The translations under genes were made by a program, and so were the position numbers. From the NCBI GenBank assembly GCA_019635285.1, contig JAHBZS010000003.1, forward strand, positions 124,001 through 188,000: DNA of 64,000 nucleotides, in the 5' to 3' direction. This document shows positions 53,940 to 62,911 of the stretch, in pieces. Position 1 is the stretch's first letter. Each line of letters opens with the position of its first letter. This DNA is from Rubrivivax sp. (lineage in GTDB: Bacteria; Pseudomonadota; Gammaproteobacteria; Burkholderiales; Burkholderiaceae_C). The notes below the pieces were generated by a model. The model did not search any database, had not been told where the DNA came from, and saw nothing but the letters and a program-made list of their open reading frames with translations.

Positions 53940-54577
53940 GCAATATCTTCCTTAGCTATGCCCAAGCAGACTACTTCTTCGCCGAGATGCTGGCGCTCAA
54001 GCTTCAACCTGAAGGCTTCAGCCTGTGGCGCGACATGGGGTCGATTCGGGCTGGCGACGATTGGCGCCAGAGCATTGAAGACGGCGTAAAGAAAAGCCTC
54101 GCCGTTGTCGTTGCCTTGAGCGCGCAAGCCGCTGAGTCGCGGTACGTGACCTACGAATGGGCCTATGCGCTCGGCATGGGCAAGACCGTCGTTCCGGTCA
54201 TACTTTCCGCCTGCTGCATCCATCCACGGCTGGAGCTGACACAGCACATCGACTTTTCGTACCCGCGGTCGCTGCCATGGTCTGAGCTGATCGACCGCTT
54301 GCGCCAGATCGAAACGGAGCTCGAGCCAGACGGCCCTGCCCCAGCCTCTGTTGCCGGCCCCACGCAAGCGTCATCGATCGACGACACCGCCAATGCCGTG
54401 CTGGCGTACCTCAATTCGCACGGCTACACGATGGCGAGCTTCGATCGGCTGCGTGAGAAGCTCGATCCGCCGCACAGCGCCGCCGACTTCGACGCGGTGA
54501 TCGCATCCCGGCCCACCGTCTTTCGCACCGCCACGATAAAGGGCGGCAAGCCCGGACTCGCCAAGCGCGTGCCCTGA
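53936..54577 (+). CDS. TIR-domain protein with C-terminal helical domain
   Basis: The 213-residue protein starts with a bacterial TIR domain: IFLSYAQADYFFAEMLALKL, then GFSLWRDMGSIRAGDDWRQSI and VVVALSAQAAESRYVTYEWAYA. The Glu of YVTYEWAYA is at the place of the catalytic Glu of TIR NAD-cleaving enzymes. After a linker with Pro/Ala (near 130-145), residues 147-213 form a small basic domain (AVLAYLNSHGYTMASFDRLREKL) that I do not recognise. It begins inside the stop of the dioxygenase gene. Its GC content is lower than that of neighbours, which suggests transfer. Confidence 0.85.
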   Translation: MSNIFLSYAQADYFFAEMLALKLQPEGFSLWRDMGSIRAGDDWRQSIEDGVKKSLAVVVALSAQAAESRYVTYEWAYALGMGKTVVPVILSACCIHPRLELTQHIDFSYPRSLPWSELIDRLRQIETELEPDGPAPASVAGPTQASSIDDTANAVLAYLNSHGYTMASFDRLREKLDPPHSAADFDAVIASRPTVFRTATIKGGKPGLAKRVP

Positions 54578-54606
54578 CCCCGGCGCGCTCGCGGAGGCCG
54601 CTGAGG

Positions 54607-56175
54607 CTACAGCGGCGGCGCGGGCAGCGCGCCGAGCAGCGATTCAACCGCCATGCCGATGGCGATCAGCCGCGTGTCGCTGCCCAGCGGGCCGTCCAGT
54701 TCCAGCCCCACCGGCAGGCCGCCCGCGGTCAGCCCCGCGGGCAGCGACAGCCCCGGAATGCCGGCGTTGCTGCCGGGGTCGGTGTTGCGGATGAAGGTGC
54801 CGAAGGTGTCGACCAGCGGCCCGCCGTTGATCGACACCTTGCCCGAGCCGGCGGCCAGGTCGATGGGCACCGCCGGCAGGATGGTCGTGGGGAAGAGCAT
54901 CGCGTCCAGCCGGTGGCTGGCGAAGTAGTCGGCATACAGCGCCTGCAGCTTGGGCCGGTGCACGCGCAGCGCGGCGTCGTAGTCCTTGCCGAAGGCGTCG
55001 GCCAGGATCGCGCCGAAAGCGCCCTTCACGTCCGGGCTGGACACCTTGGCGGCGATGTCGGCCAGCGTGATGCCGCTCACGCCGGTGGCCGCCAGGTAGG
55101 CAGGGATGTCGGCGATGGGCTCGTGCAGCGCCAGCTGGAAGGACACGCTGTTGTTCAGCGCCTGCAGGCCGGCCAGGTCGACGTCGACGAAGGCCACGCC
55201 GGCATCCGCCAGTCGGCGGCGCGCCTGGCCCAGCACCGCGGCGACCTGTGCATCCAGGCCTTCCCAGAACGATGCCGGCGTGCCGATGCGCAGCCCGCGC
55301 AGCGACGCCGCGGTGGCCGGCGCGCCGCCGGTGATCACCGCGTCGAGCAGCGCGATATCGGCCACCGTGCGCGCCATCGGCCCGACGGTGTCGCGCGTGT
55401 GGCTGATCGGCACCACCGCATTTGTATCGTCGTAGCGACGCTGCGCGCCGCCGTTGCCGACGGACGGCCGCAGCCCGACGATGCCGCACAGCGCCGCCGG
55501 AATGCGCGTGGAGCCGCCGGTGTCGGTGCCCAGGCCGGCGGGCGCGATGCGTGCGGCGATGGCTGCCGCGGTGCCGCCCGACGAGCCGCCGGCGATGCGC
55601 GTGCGGTCGTAGGGGTTCTTCACCGCGCCGGCAAAGGGCGTCAGGTTGGTGCTGGTGATGCCGAAGGCCAGCTCGTGCAGGTTGGCCTTGCCGAGGACGA
55701 TGGCGCCGGCATCCAGCAGCTTCTGCAGCGACGGCGCGTTGCGCCTGGGCACCACGTCGCGCAGCGCGGCCGTGCCGCCGGTGGTGGGCAGACCCGCGGT
55801 GTTGATGTTGTCCTTGACGACGATCGGCAGCCCCGCCAGATGCGGCAGCGGGATGCCGGCGTCGCGCATGGCGTCGATGCGCCGCGCGGACTCCAGCGCG
55901 CGGGCCGAGTCCAGCAGGATCAAAGCATTGAGATCCTTCAGCGCGTCGGCACGCGCGGTCAGCGTGCGCATGTAGTCCTGCGCCGGCAGGCGGCCGCTGC
56001 GCATGGCCTGCACCGCCTGCACCGCGCTGAGCTGCAGCTGCTCGGCCGGGCTCAGCGGCGGCGGCGGGAAGCTGGGGGCGGCGGCGCAGCCGGCCAGGCC
56101 GGCGCCGAGCAGCGGGCCGGCGGACAGCGCGCCGGTGGTCTTCAGGAACGCACGACGCGAAGCACGCTTGGACAT
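54607..56175 (-). CDS. Amidase, Tat-exported
   Basis: The 522-residue protein begins SKRASRRAFLKTTGALSAG, a twin-arginine signal, followed by LAGC, a possible lipobox. The amidase signature family core has the Ser-Ser-Lys triad: VVKDNINTAG (Lys), then RIAGGSSGGTAAAIAA and GTDTGGSTRIPAALCG (the two Ser). It hydrolyses an amide in the periplasm or at the membrane; the substrate is unknown. It is convergent with the TIR gene, with 29 bp between them. Confidence 0.9.
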   Translation of the reverse strand: MSKRASRRAFLKTTGALSAGPLLGAGLAGCAAAPSFPPPPLSPAEQLQLSAVQAVQAMRSGRLPAQDYMRTLTARADALKDLNALILLDSARALESARRIDAMRDAGIPLPHLAGLPIVVKDNINTAGLPTTGGTAALRDVVPRRNAPSLQKLLDAGAIVLGKANLHELAFGITSTNLTPFAGAVKNPYDRTRIAGGSSGGTAAAIAARIAPAGLGTDTGGSTRIPAALCGIVGLRPSVGNGGAQRRYDDTNAVVPISHTRDTVGPMARTVADIALLDAVITGGAPATAASLRGLRIGTPASFWEGLDAQVAAVLGQARRRLADAGVAFVDVDLAGLQALNNSVSFQLALHEPIADIPAYLAATGVSGITLADIAAKVSSPDVKGAFGAILADAFGKDYDAALRVHRPKLQALYADYFASHRLDAMLFPTTILPAVPIDLAAGSGKVSINGGPLVDTFGTFIRNTDPGSNAGIPGLSLPAGLTAGGLPVGLELDGPLGSDTRLIAIGMAVESLLGALPAPPL

Positions 56176-56249
56176 GGCATCTCCTGCTCAGGGGCGGCGG
56201 ATGCGCGACCGCGTCGCGCCGCCCGATTATCAGGATCTGCCGGCCGATG

Positions 56250-57647
56250 TCAGGCCAGCGCCTCCTGCAGGCTGGGCTCGTCCTGGCCCAGTGCCTGGCG
56301 GATGTGCGCGATCAGCTGGTCCTCGGGATAGGGCTTGCCCAGCAGCACGCTCACGCCGCAGGCGTCGGCCTGCTCGCGGTGGCGGTCGTCGGCGGCGGTG
56401 ATCATGATCACCGGCAGCTGCGCGGTGCGCGGGTCGGCGCGGATGTGCCGCGTCAGCTCGAAGCCGTCCATGCCCGGCATCTCCACGTCGGTGATGACCA
56501 GGTCCGGCAGGCCGTCCTGCAGCTGCTGCGCGGCGTCCAGGCCGTCGCCGGCGTAGCTGACCTGGTACTGGTGCTGCGCCAGTAGCCGGCCGGTCTTGAT
56601 GCGCACCACCTTGGAGTCGTCGACCACCAGCACGCGCGTCTGCGCCGGGCTCTTGGCCGCGAGCTGACGCTCCAGCACCAGGCGCGCGGCCTCTTCCTCC
56701 TCGAGGCGTTGCGCTTCGGCACGCTGCGCAGCATCGCGCTCGGCCTGCAGGCGCCGGCGTTCGGCTTCGGCCTGGGCCGCGGCAAGGCGCTGCGCTTCCT
56801 GGCGCGCGGCTTCGGCACGTGCGGCGGCTTCTACGCGTTCGGCCTCTGCTCGTTCGGCCTCGGCGCGCTCCGCTTCTGCCCGTTCGGCAGCTTCCACCCG
56901 CTCGGCCTCGGCACGTTCTTCTTCCAGGCGTGCGGCTTCGATGCGTGCGGCCTCCGCGCGTTCGGCTTCCACCCGTGCCGCCGCTTCGCGCTCGGCTTGG
57001 GCGCGGGCCGCGGCAGCCTGTGCCTCTTCGTGGCGCGCGGCTGCGGCGCGTTCAGCCTCGGCACGCTCAGCTTCGGCACGTTCAGCCTCCGCCCGCGCCG
57101 CGGCTTCGCGCTCGGCTTGCAGGCGCTGCTGTTCCGCTTGGGCGTGTGCCGCCGCGGCGCGTTCTTCTTCGAGACGCGCGGCTGCGGCGCGCTCGGCTTC
57201 GGCCCGCTCGGCTTCGGCGCGCTCCGCGCTCTCGCGCTCTGCCTCGGCCTCGGCCTCCGCCTGGGCCGCGTCGGCACGCTCTGCCTCCAGGCGCGCGGCG
57301 TCGGCGCCTTCGGCTTCAGCCTGTTGCGCCGCCTCGAACTCGGCCAGCAGGCGTTGCTGCTCGGCTTGCCACGCCGCCTCGCGCTCGGCCTCGGCACGCG
57401 CCGCCTCGGCGCGCTGCGCTTCCAGGCGCTCGGCCTGCGCGCGCTCGGCGGCGGCGGCGTGTTCGGCCGCCACGCGGGCTTCGTCGACCTGCAGGTCCGG
57501 CCCCCGGGACACCGGGGCGGCCGTGGCCGGCCCGGTCGGCATGGCCTCCTGTTCTTCGCGCCGGCGGGCGCGGCGCCGCCGCAGCGCCTGCCAACCGGAC
57601 GCGCCTATGGCCGTGAGGGCCAGCAACCAAGGTAACAGATCACCCAT
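56250..57647 (-). CDS. Membrane-anchored coiled-coil response regulator
   Basis: The 465-residue protein has an N-terminal membrane helix (LLPWLLALTAIGASGW, about 4-19) and a very long helical region (about 50-335). That region is built of Ala/Glu/Arg repeats such as AERAEAERAEAERAAAARL. A CheY-like receiver domain of about 120 residues follows. The receiver has VLVVDDSKVVR, the phospho-acceptor Asp in LVITDVEMPGMDGF, IMITAADD and the Lys in LLGKPYPEDQ. No output domain follows. I chose the ATG at 57647 (MGDLLPW); 21 codons upstream are open but not needed. The partner kinase is not in the window. Confidence 0.85.
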   Translation of the reverse strand: MGDLLPWLLALTAIGASGWQALRRRRARRREEQEAMPTGPATAAPVSRGPDLQVDEARVAAEHAAAAERAQAERLEAQRAEAARAEAEREAAWQAEQQRLLAEFEAAQQAEAEGADAARLEAERADAAQAEAEAEAERESAERAEAERAEAERAAAARLEEERAAAAHAQAEQQRLQAEREAAARAEAERAEAERAEAERAAAARHEEAQAAAARAQAEREAAARVEAERAEAARIEAARLEEERAEAERVEAAERAEAERAEAERAEAERVEAAARAEAARQEAQRLAAAQAEAERRRLQAERDAAQRAEAQRLEEEEAARLVLERQLAAKSPAQTRVLVVDDSKVVRIKTGRLLAQHQYQVSYAGDGLDAAQQLQDGLPDLVITDVEMPGMDGFELTRHIRADPRTAQLPVIMITAADDRHREQADACGVSVLLGKPYPEDQLIAHIRQALGQDEPSLQEALA

Positions 57648-57863
57648 GAGCGGAATTCCGGCGCCAAACCAAGGGCCAGCATAGGCGCGAAGCCGCCTGG
57701 GCGGCCGCACGGCGGCGGCGCCAAGCGCTCAAATTCCTCGAAGTCGGCGACTGCGTGGCGGCTCGGACGCCCCCCAAGGTGCCACCGCGACGTGACGCGC
57801 CGTTCATGCAGAATGCGCACGCACCGCGGCCCCGCGCCCCGAAAACACCGACGGAGACATCGC

Positions 57864-59168
57864 GTGATCCTGGATCTCATCCCCGAATCGACCCGGGCCG
57901 CCGGCCTGGAAGTGCTGATGAAGGGCGCCGGCAAGCTGACGCGCTTCATTCCCATTCCACAGCCCACGCTGCTCGTCGGCCCCGGCGCCAGCGCCCGGCT
58001 GGGGCAGGCGATCGCCGGCTTCGGCCACGCCAGGATCCTCATCGTCACCGACGCGGTGATCGCCAAGCTCGGCCTGCTCAAGCCGCTGACCGACGCGCTG
58101 ACGGCCGGCGGCGCACAGCACGTGGTGTTCGACGAGATCACGCCGGATGCGCCGATCCCGCTGGTCGAGCGCGGCGTGGACTTCTACCGCCAGCACGACT
58201 GCGACGCCATCGTCGCCTTCGGCGGCGGCTCGTCGATGGATGCGTCCAAGGCCATCGCCGCGGCCATCGCCAACCCGAACAAGACCTTGCGCGAACTGGC
58301 CGGCTACCTGAAGTCGCGGCTCAACAACCCGGTGCGCATCTATGCGGTGCCCACCACCGCCGGCACCGGCTCCGAGGTGACGGTGGCAGCGGTCATCGCC
58401 GATCCCGAGCAGCAGGCCAAGCTGGTGATCATCGACCCGCGCCTGGTGCCGAAGATGGCGGCGCTGGACCCGTCGCTGATGACCGGGCTGCCGCCGCACA
58501 TCACCGCGGCCACCGGCATCGACGCGCTGACGCATGCCATCGAATCCTTCGTCGGCCGCTGGACCACGCCCTATTCCGACGGCATGGCGCTGTCGGCGGT
58601 GGGCCTGATCTTCGAGAACCTGCCCATCGCCTACCGCGACGGCAAGAACCTGGCGGCGCGCGAGAAGATGTCGCTGGCCTCCACCTACGCGGGCTTCGCC
58701 TTCACGCGCGCCAACGTCGGCTACGTGCATGCCATCGCCCACCAGTTCGGCGGCCGCTACCACACGCCGCACGGCCTGGCCAACGCCATCCTGCTGCCGC
58801 ACGTGCTGCGCTATTCGCTGTCGGCCATCACCGACCGGCTGGCGCTGCTGGCGGTGCGTGCGCGCGTCGGCCACGAAGGCGAAAGCGAGGACGTGCTGGC
58901 GCAGAAGTTCGTCGATGCGGTGCAGCAGCTGAACGACGACCTGGGCATCCCGCGCTACCTGGACGCGCTGCGCGAGCAGGACATTCCCGCGCTGGCCAAG
59001 GCCGCCTGCGCCGAAGGCAACACCTATCCGGTGCCACGCTACATGACGCAGAGCGCCTGCGAGGAGCTGATCCGCCAGGTGCTTGCGCCCACTCAGCCCG
59101 CCAAGTCCGCCCGCCCCGCCCGGCCCGCCGCGCGCAAGCCGCGCGCCGCCCGCAAGTCCAAGGCATGA
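57864..59168 (+). CDS. Iron-containing alcohol dehydrogenase with basic C-terminal tail
   Basis: The 434-residue protein is a FucO/butanol-dehydrogenase-type enzyme. It shows GGGSSMD (120-126), [10 protein letters not shown], the metal Asp and His in GIDALTHAIE (about 218-227), and IAHQFGGRYHTPHGLANAILL with two more His ligands (293, 303). The catalytic body ends near 407. The last 27 residues (QPAKSARPARPAARKPRAAR and on) are a Lys/Arg/Ala/Pro tail not found in the classic family. The GTG at 57864 is chosen because GGAGA lies 6 nt before it. It lies 23 bp before the reductase-like gene and probably reduces the aldehyde made by it. Confidence 0.88.
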   Translation: MILDLIPESTRAAGLEVLMKGAGKLTRFIPIPQPTLLVGPGASARLGQAIAGFGHARILIVTDAVIAKLGLLKPLTDALTAGGAQHVVFDEITPDAPIPLVERGVDFYRQHDCDAIVAFGGGSSMDASKAIAAAIANPNKTLRELAGYLKSRLNNPVRIYAVPTTAGTGSEVTVAAVIADPEQQAKLVIIDPRLVPKMAALDPSLMTGLPPHITAATGIDALTHAIESFVGRWTTPYSDGMALSAVGLIFENLPIAYRDGKNLAAREKMSLASTYAGFAFTRANVGYVHAIAHQFGGRYHTPHGLANAILLPHVLRYSLSAITDRLALLAVRARVGHEGESEDVLAQKFVDAVQQLNDDLGIPRYLDALREQDIPALAKAACAEGNTYPVPRYMTQSACEELIRQVLAPTQPAKSARPARPAARKPRAARKSKA

Positions 59169-59191
59169 CGCCACACCAGGGAGACAAGTCG

Positions 59192-61492
59192 ATGAAGAAG
59201 GTCGTGACGGTGACGCTGGGTGCGTCGAAACAGGATTTCGAGTTCCAGACCGACTTCCTCGGGGAGCGCTTTTCGGTCAAGCGCCTCGGCGCCGACGGCG
59301 ACCACCGCAGGGCCTGGGAGATGCTGCGCCGCCAGCAGGCCCATGCCGACGCCATCGGCCTGGGCGAGACCTCCGACCACTACCAGGTGGGCCTGCGCAC
59401 CATCGTCAACCGCGAGACCGAGAAGCTCACCAAGGTGGTGACGCGCGTGCCGGTGACCACCGGCGCCACCTTGCGCCGGCTGCTGCAGGTGCGCGCGGTG
59501 CGCCATGTGCAGAAGGAGCTGGGCAGCTACTTCAACAACAACCGCGTGCTGTTCCTGTCGGGCATGCGCAACTACGACATCGCGGTGGCGCTGTCGGACT
59601 ACACCAAGAACCTGAGCTTCGCCGACCCGGTGTTCCAGGCCGGCTCGCCGGTGCTGCTGACCTCGCTGGCGCAGCTGGAGATGTATGCGCGCGGCAACGA
59701 GCTGGTGGCCGGGCAGAAACCGTTCCGGCTGCTGGAGAAGTCGCTGGCCGGGCTGAAGAACATGCGCGTGGCCAACGCCATGACCAAGGCGCACCTGATC
59801 GTCGGCACCTTCAACGAGATCAAGGCCGTCGGCACGGTGGCCAACCTGGAGGGCAAGACGGTCATCACCTCGGCGGTGCACGACGACCAGCTGGCCTTCT
59901 ACAAGCAGTGCAAGGTCAACCTGGTGATCGACGTGTCGCCCAACCTGTTCGGCCGCGTGGTCGGCGTGGCCACGCTGGAGGCGATGATCCTGGCCCACCT
60001 GGGGCGCAACGCCAACGAGCTGGCCGACGACGAGTTCGAGGAGATCATCACCGAACTCGACATCACACCCAGGCTTCTGCACCCGACCGGCCAGTTCCGC
60101 AACATCCGGCGCTTTGCCTTCGTGGTGCACCCCTTGAGCCAGGAGTTCATCAAGAAGGGCTTCCCCATCCCCAAGGCCACGCCCAAGCTGGTGATGGACA
60201 AGGTGGAGCAGCTGGCGGCGTACATCCCGCCGCAGGTGTACTGCAAGATGGAGAACATCGTCTCGCCCACCGGCGCCGAGGCCGAGGGCTGGCTGATCTT
60301 CGTCGGCGGCACGCCCAAGGAGATGCTGTCGCACAGCCCCGAGTTCACCTACCGCCGGCTGCTCGCCGCGGCGGCGATGGCCGAGAAGATGGGCGCGCAG
60401 CTGATGGGGCTGGGCGCCTTCACCAAGGTGGTCGGCGATGCCGGCGTCACCGTGGCGCGGCGCGCCACGTTGCCCATCACCACCGGCAACAGCTATTCGG
60501 CGTCGGGCGCGCTGTGGGCCGCCGCCGACGCGATGAAGCGCATGGGCCTGGTGCCGGTGCCGCCCAAGGGCCAGCGCATCGCCGCCAAGACCATGGTCAT
60601 CGGCGCGTCGGGCTCGATCGGCTCGGTGAGCGCGCGGCTGCTGGCGATGGCCTTCGACGAGGTGGTCATCGCCGGGCGCGACATGAAGAAGCTCGACGAG
60701 CTGAAGAAGTCGATCCTGCAGGACACGCCCGACGCCAACGTGGTGTGCTCCACCGACTACGACAGCCTGCTCGGCGACATGGACATGATCGTCACCAGCA
60801 CCTCGGGCGCGGGCAAGAAGATCCTGGACATCACCAAGGTCAAGCCCGGCTGCGTCATCACCGACGTGGCGCGCCCGCTGGACCTGCCGCCCGAAGAGGT
60901 GGCCAAGCGGCCGGACGTGCTGGTCATCGAATCGGGCGAGATCGAGTTGCCGACGCCCGTCAAGGGCATGAAGAGCATCGGCCTGCCGAAGAATGTGATC
61001 TACGCCTGCCTGGCCGAGACCATCGTGCTGGCGCTGGAAGGCCGCTTCGAGGTCTTCACCATCGGTCGCGACACCGAATGGGAGAAGGTCAAGGAGATCT
61101 ACAAGCTGGGCCTGAAACACGGCATGAAGCTGTCGGCCATCTCCGGCGTCAAGGGCGTCTACAGCGACGAGGACATCGCCAAGGTGGTGGCGCTGGCGAA
61201 GAAGGCGCGGCTCACCTGGAAGGGCGGCACGGCCGCCGCCAAGCCGGCCCGCGCGCCGGCCCGCAAGCGCGCCGCGGCGCCGACCACGAAGCCCACCGCG
61301 GCGAAACCCACGGCCACGAAGGCCGCCCCGAAGGCCGCCACGAAGAAGGCCGCGGTGAAGAAGACGCCGGCCAAGACGCCGGCCAAAGCACCGGCCAAAG
61401 CACCGGCCAAAGCGCCCGCCAAGACGCCCGCCCGAAAGGTCGCACCGAGCAAGGCCGCACCTCGCAAGGCCGCGGCGCGCGCGGCGGCCTGA
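59192..61492 (+). CDS. Acyl-ACP-reductase-like protein with unknown N-domain and histone-H1-like tail
   Basis: The 766-residue protein has three parts. Residues 1-300 form a domain I do not recognise. Residues 305-665 resemble cyanobacterial long-chain acyl-ACP reductase (AAR). Shared features are the TTGNSYSASGA segment (430-440), the Rossmann loop VIGASGSIGS (469-478), the AGRDMKKLDEL region and YACLAETIVLALEG with a Cys (606) where AAR has its acyl-thioester Cys. Residues 680-766 are a Lys/Ala/Pro tail with TPAKAPAK repeats, as in histone-H1-like proteins. The ATG at 59192 follows GGGAGA. The family link is from memory of the AAR sequence and is an inference. Confidence 0.78.
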   Translation: MKKVVTVTLGASKQDFEFQTDFLGERFSVKRLGADGDHRRAWEMLRRQQAHADAIGLGETSDHYQVGLRTIVNRETEKLTKVVTRVPVTTGATLRRLLQVRAVRHVQKELGSYFNNNRVLFLSGMRNYDIAVALSDYTKNLSFADPVFQAGSPVLLTSLAQLEMYARGNELVAGQKPFRLLEKSLAGLKNMRVANAMTKAHLIVGTFNEIKAVGTVANLEGKTVITSAVHDDQLAFYKQCKVNLVIDVSPNLFGRVVGVATLEAMILAHLGRNANELADDEFEEIITELDITPRLLHPTGQFRNIRRFAFVVHPLSQEFIKKGFPIPKATPKLVMDKVEQLAAYIPPQVYCKMENIVSPTGAEAEGWLIFVGGTPKEMLSHSPEFTYRRLLAAAAMAEKMGAQLMGLGAFTKVVGDAGVTVARRATLPITTGNSYSASGALWAAADAMKRMGLVPVPPKGQRIAAKTMVIGASGSIGSVSARLLAMAFDEVVIAGRDMKKLDELKKSILQDTPDANVVCSTDYDSLLGDMDMIVTSTSGAGKKILDITKVKPGCVITDVARPLDLPPEEVAKRPDVLVIESGEIELPTPVKGMKSIGLPKNVIYACLAETIVLALEGRFEVFTIGRDTEWEKVKEIYKLGLKHGMKLSAISGVKGVYSDEDIAKVVALAKKARLTWKGGTAAAKPARAPARKRAAAPTTKPTAAKPTATKAAPKAATKKAAVKKTPAKTPAKAPAKAPAKAPAKTPARKVAPSKAAPRKAAARAAA

Positions 61493-61523
61493 GGCCTGGC
61501 GCGAGCGACCGGGCCCGCGCCGC

Positions 61524-62075
61524 ATGCCACCGATGCCTGCGCGGGTCGTCGCCGTTCACTGCAAGGGCAGCCACGCGTTCTCCAAGGACAGCGCGCGCCG
61601 CATCCAGCTGCTGGCCGGCCAGGGCGTGGCCGGTGACGCGCACTGCGGCGTCACCGTCAAGCACCGCTCGCGCGTTGCCAGAGACCCCACCCAGCCGAAC
61701 CTGCGGCAGGTGCACCTGATGCACAGCGAACTGTTCGCCGAGCTGGCGCGCAAGGGCCTGCAGGTCCTTCCCGGCCAGCTGGGCGAGAACATCACCACGG
61801 CGGGTCTGCCGGTGCTCGACCTGGCGCAGGGCACCGTGCTGCGCATCGGCACGCAGGCCTTGGTGCGCGTCACCGGCTTGCGCAACCCCTGCGCGCAGAT
61901 CGAAGCCTTCATGCCCGGCCTGCTGGCTGCCGTGCTCGACCGCACGCCCCAGGGCCAGCGGGTGCGCAAGGCCGGCATCATGGGCATCGTGCTCGAGTCC
62001 GGCACCGTGGACCCGGGCGACGCCATCACCATCGAGCACATCCCTCACCCCGCTGCGCCCTTGCAGCCGGTGTAG
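61524..62075 (+). CDS. MOSC domain protein
   Basis: The 183-residue protein is a single MOSC domain. It has LLAGQGVAGDAHCGVTVKHRSR, QVHLMHSELFAEL, PGQLGENITTAGL, LVRVTGLRNPCAQIEAF with the conserved Cys that binds the molybdenum cofactor or sulfur, and KAGIMGIVLESG. MOSC proteins act in sulfur transfer or molybdenum reductases; no partner is nearby. It lies 31 bp after the reductase-like gene. Confidence 0.9.
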   Translation: MPPMPARVVAVHCKGSHAFSKDSARRIQLLAGQGVAGDAHCGVTVKHRSRVARDPTQPNLRQVHLMHSELFAELARKGLQVLPGQLGENITTAGLPVLDLAQGTVLRIGTQALVRVTGLRNPCAQIEAFMPGLLAAVLDRTPQGQRVRKAGIMGIVLESGTVDPGDAITIEHIPHPAAPLQPV

Positions 62076-62205
62076 GCCTTCGGCGACGGGTCGGCGTACC
62101 AGCGCGCGACGCAGCCCACGCGATGGCAGTCGCAACCATGCGCGCTCCGCTCCCCTAGACTGCAGCACGCTGCGAAGACGGCATGCACAACACAGGGAGA
62201 CACCG

Positions 62206-62799
62206 ATGGCGTGGATGACGTGGGTGGCCTGGCTGGCCGCCGTGCTGGTGTTTGCGACCTTCTTCATGAAGACCATCGTGCCGCTGCGCACGATGGCCAT
62301 CATCAGCAACGTGGCCTTCATCGTCTATGGCCTGCTCGGCCTGGGCATGGACATCTTCGCCAAGGTGGCGCCGATCCTGGTGCTGCATTGCTCGCTGCTG
62401 CCGCTGAACGTGCTGCGGCTGCTGGAGGTGCAGCGGTCGATCCGCGCGGTGCGCTCGATGCAGGGAGAGCAAGGCACCGCGAACTTCCTGACGCCGTACA
62501 TGACACGCAGCCGCCACCGCGCAGGCTCGGTGCTGTTCTCGCGTGGCGACCCGGCCGACCGCGTCTACGTGCTGGGCAGCGGCACGGTGCGCATCGTCGA
62601 GTTCGACCGCAAGCTTGCGGCCGGCGACCTGTTCGGCGAGATCGGCGTGTTCAACGACCAGGCCATGCGCACCGGCACCGCCGTGTGCGACGACGACTGC
62701 GAGCTGTTCAGCGTGCCCAGCGCCAAGATCCTGGAGCTGTTCTACCAGGACCGCCGCTTCGCCTTCCAGATCGCACGAAGCCTGTCGCGCTATGCCTGA
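62206..62799 (+). CDS. Membrane protein with cyclic-nucleotide-binding domain
   Basis: The 197-residue protein has two or three membrane helices in its first 70 residues (WLAAVLVFATFFMKTI, AIISNVAFIVYGLLGLGM, IFAKVAPILVLHCSLL). A cyclic-nucleotide-binding fold follows: GSVLFSRGDPADRVYVLGSGTVRIVEF, then AAGDLFGEIGVFNDQAMRTGTAV. The phosphate-binding cassette (FGEIGVF...RTGTAV) is well kept, with an Arg in the correct area. There is no DNA-binding domain, so it is a membrane sensor rather than a Crp-type regulator. The output is unknown. Confidence 0.82.
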   Translation: MAWMTWVAWLAAVLVFATFFMKTIVPLRTMAIISNVAFIVYGLLGLGMDIFAKVAPILVLHCSLLPLNVLRLLEVQRSIRAVRSMQGEQGTANFLTPYMTRSRHRAGSVLFSRGDPADRVYVLGSGTVRIVEFDRKLAAGDLFGEIGVFNDQAMRTGTAVCDDDCELFSVPSAKILELFYQDRRFAFQIARSLSRYA

Positions 62800-62911
62800 T
62801 GCCGGCGGCGCATGCCGCCGGCGGCTCGCGCCGAGACAGGCGAACGCCGCAGTGCGCGGGAAGTGCCGTGCAATGGCTCGCCTGCACGGCGGCCTGGCGC
62901 TTGGCGTGCCG

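Noticed and set aside
56709-57635. Plus-strand frames with Phe/Gly/Leu- or Ala/Ser/Arg-rich repeats
   Set aside because: They are shadows of the Ala/Glu/Arg repeats of the coiled-coil response regulator on the opposite strand.
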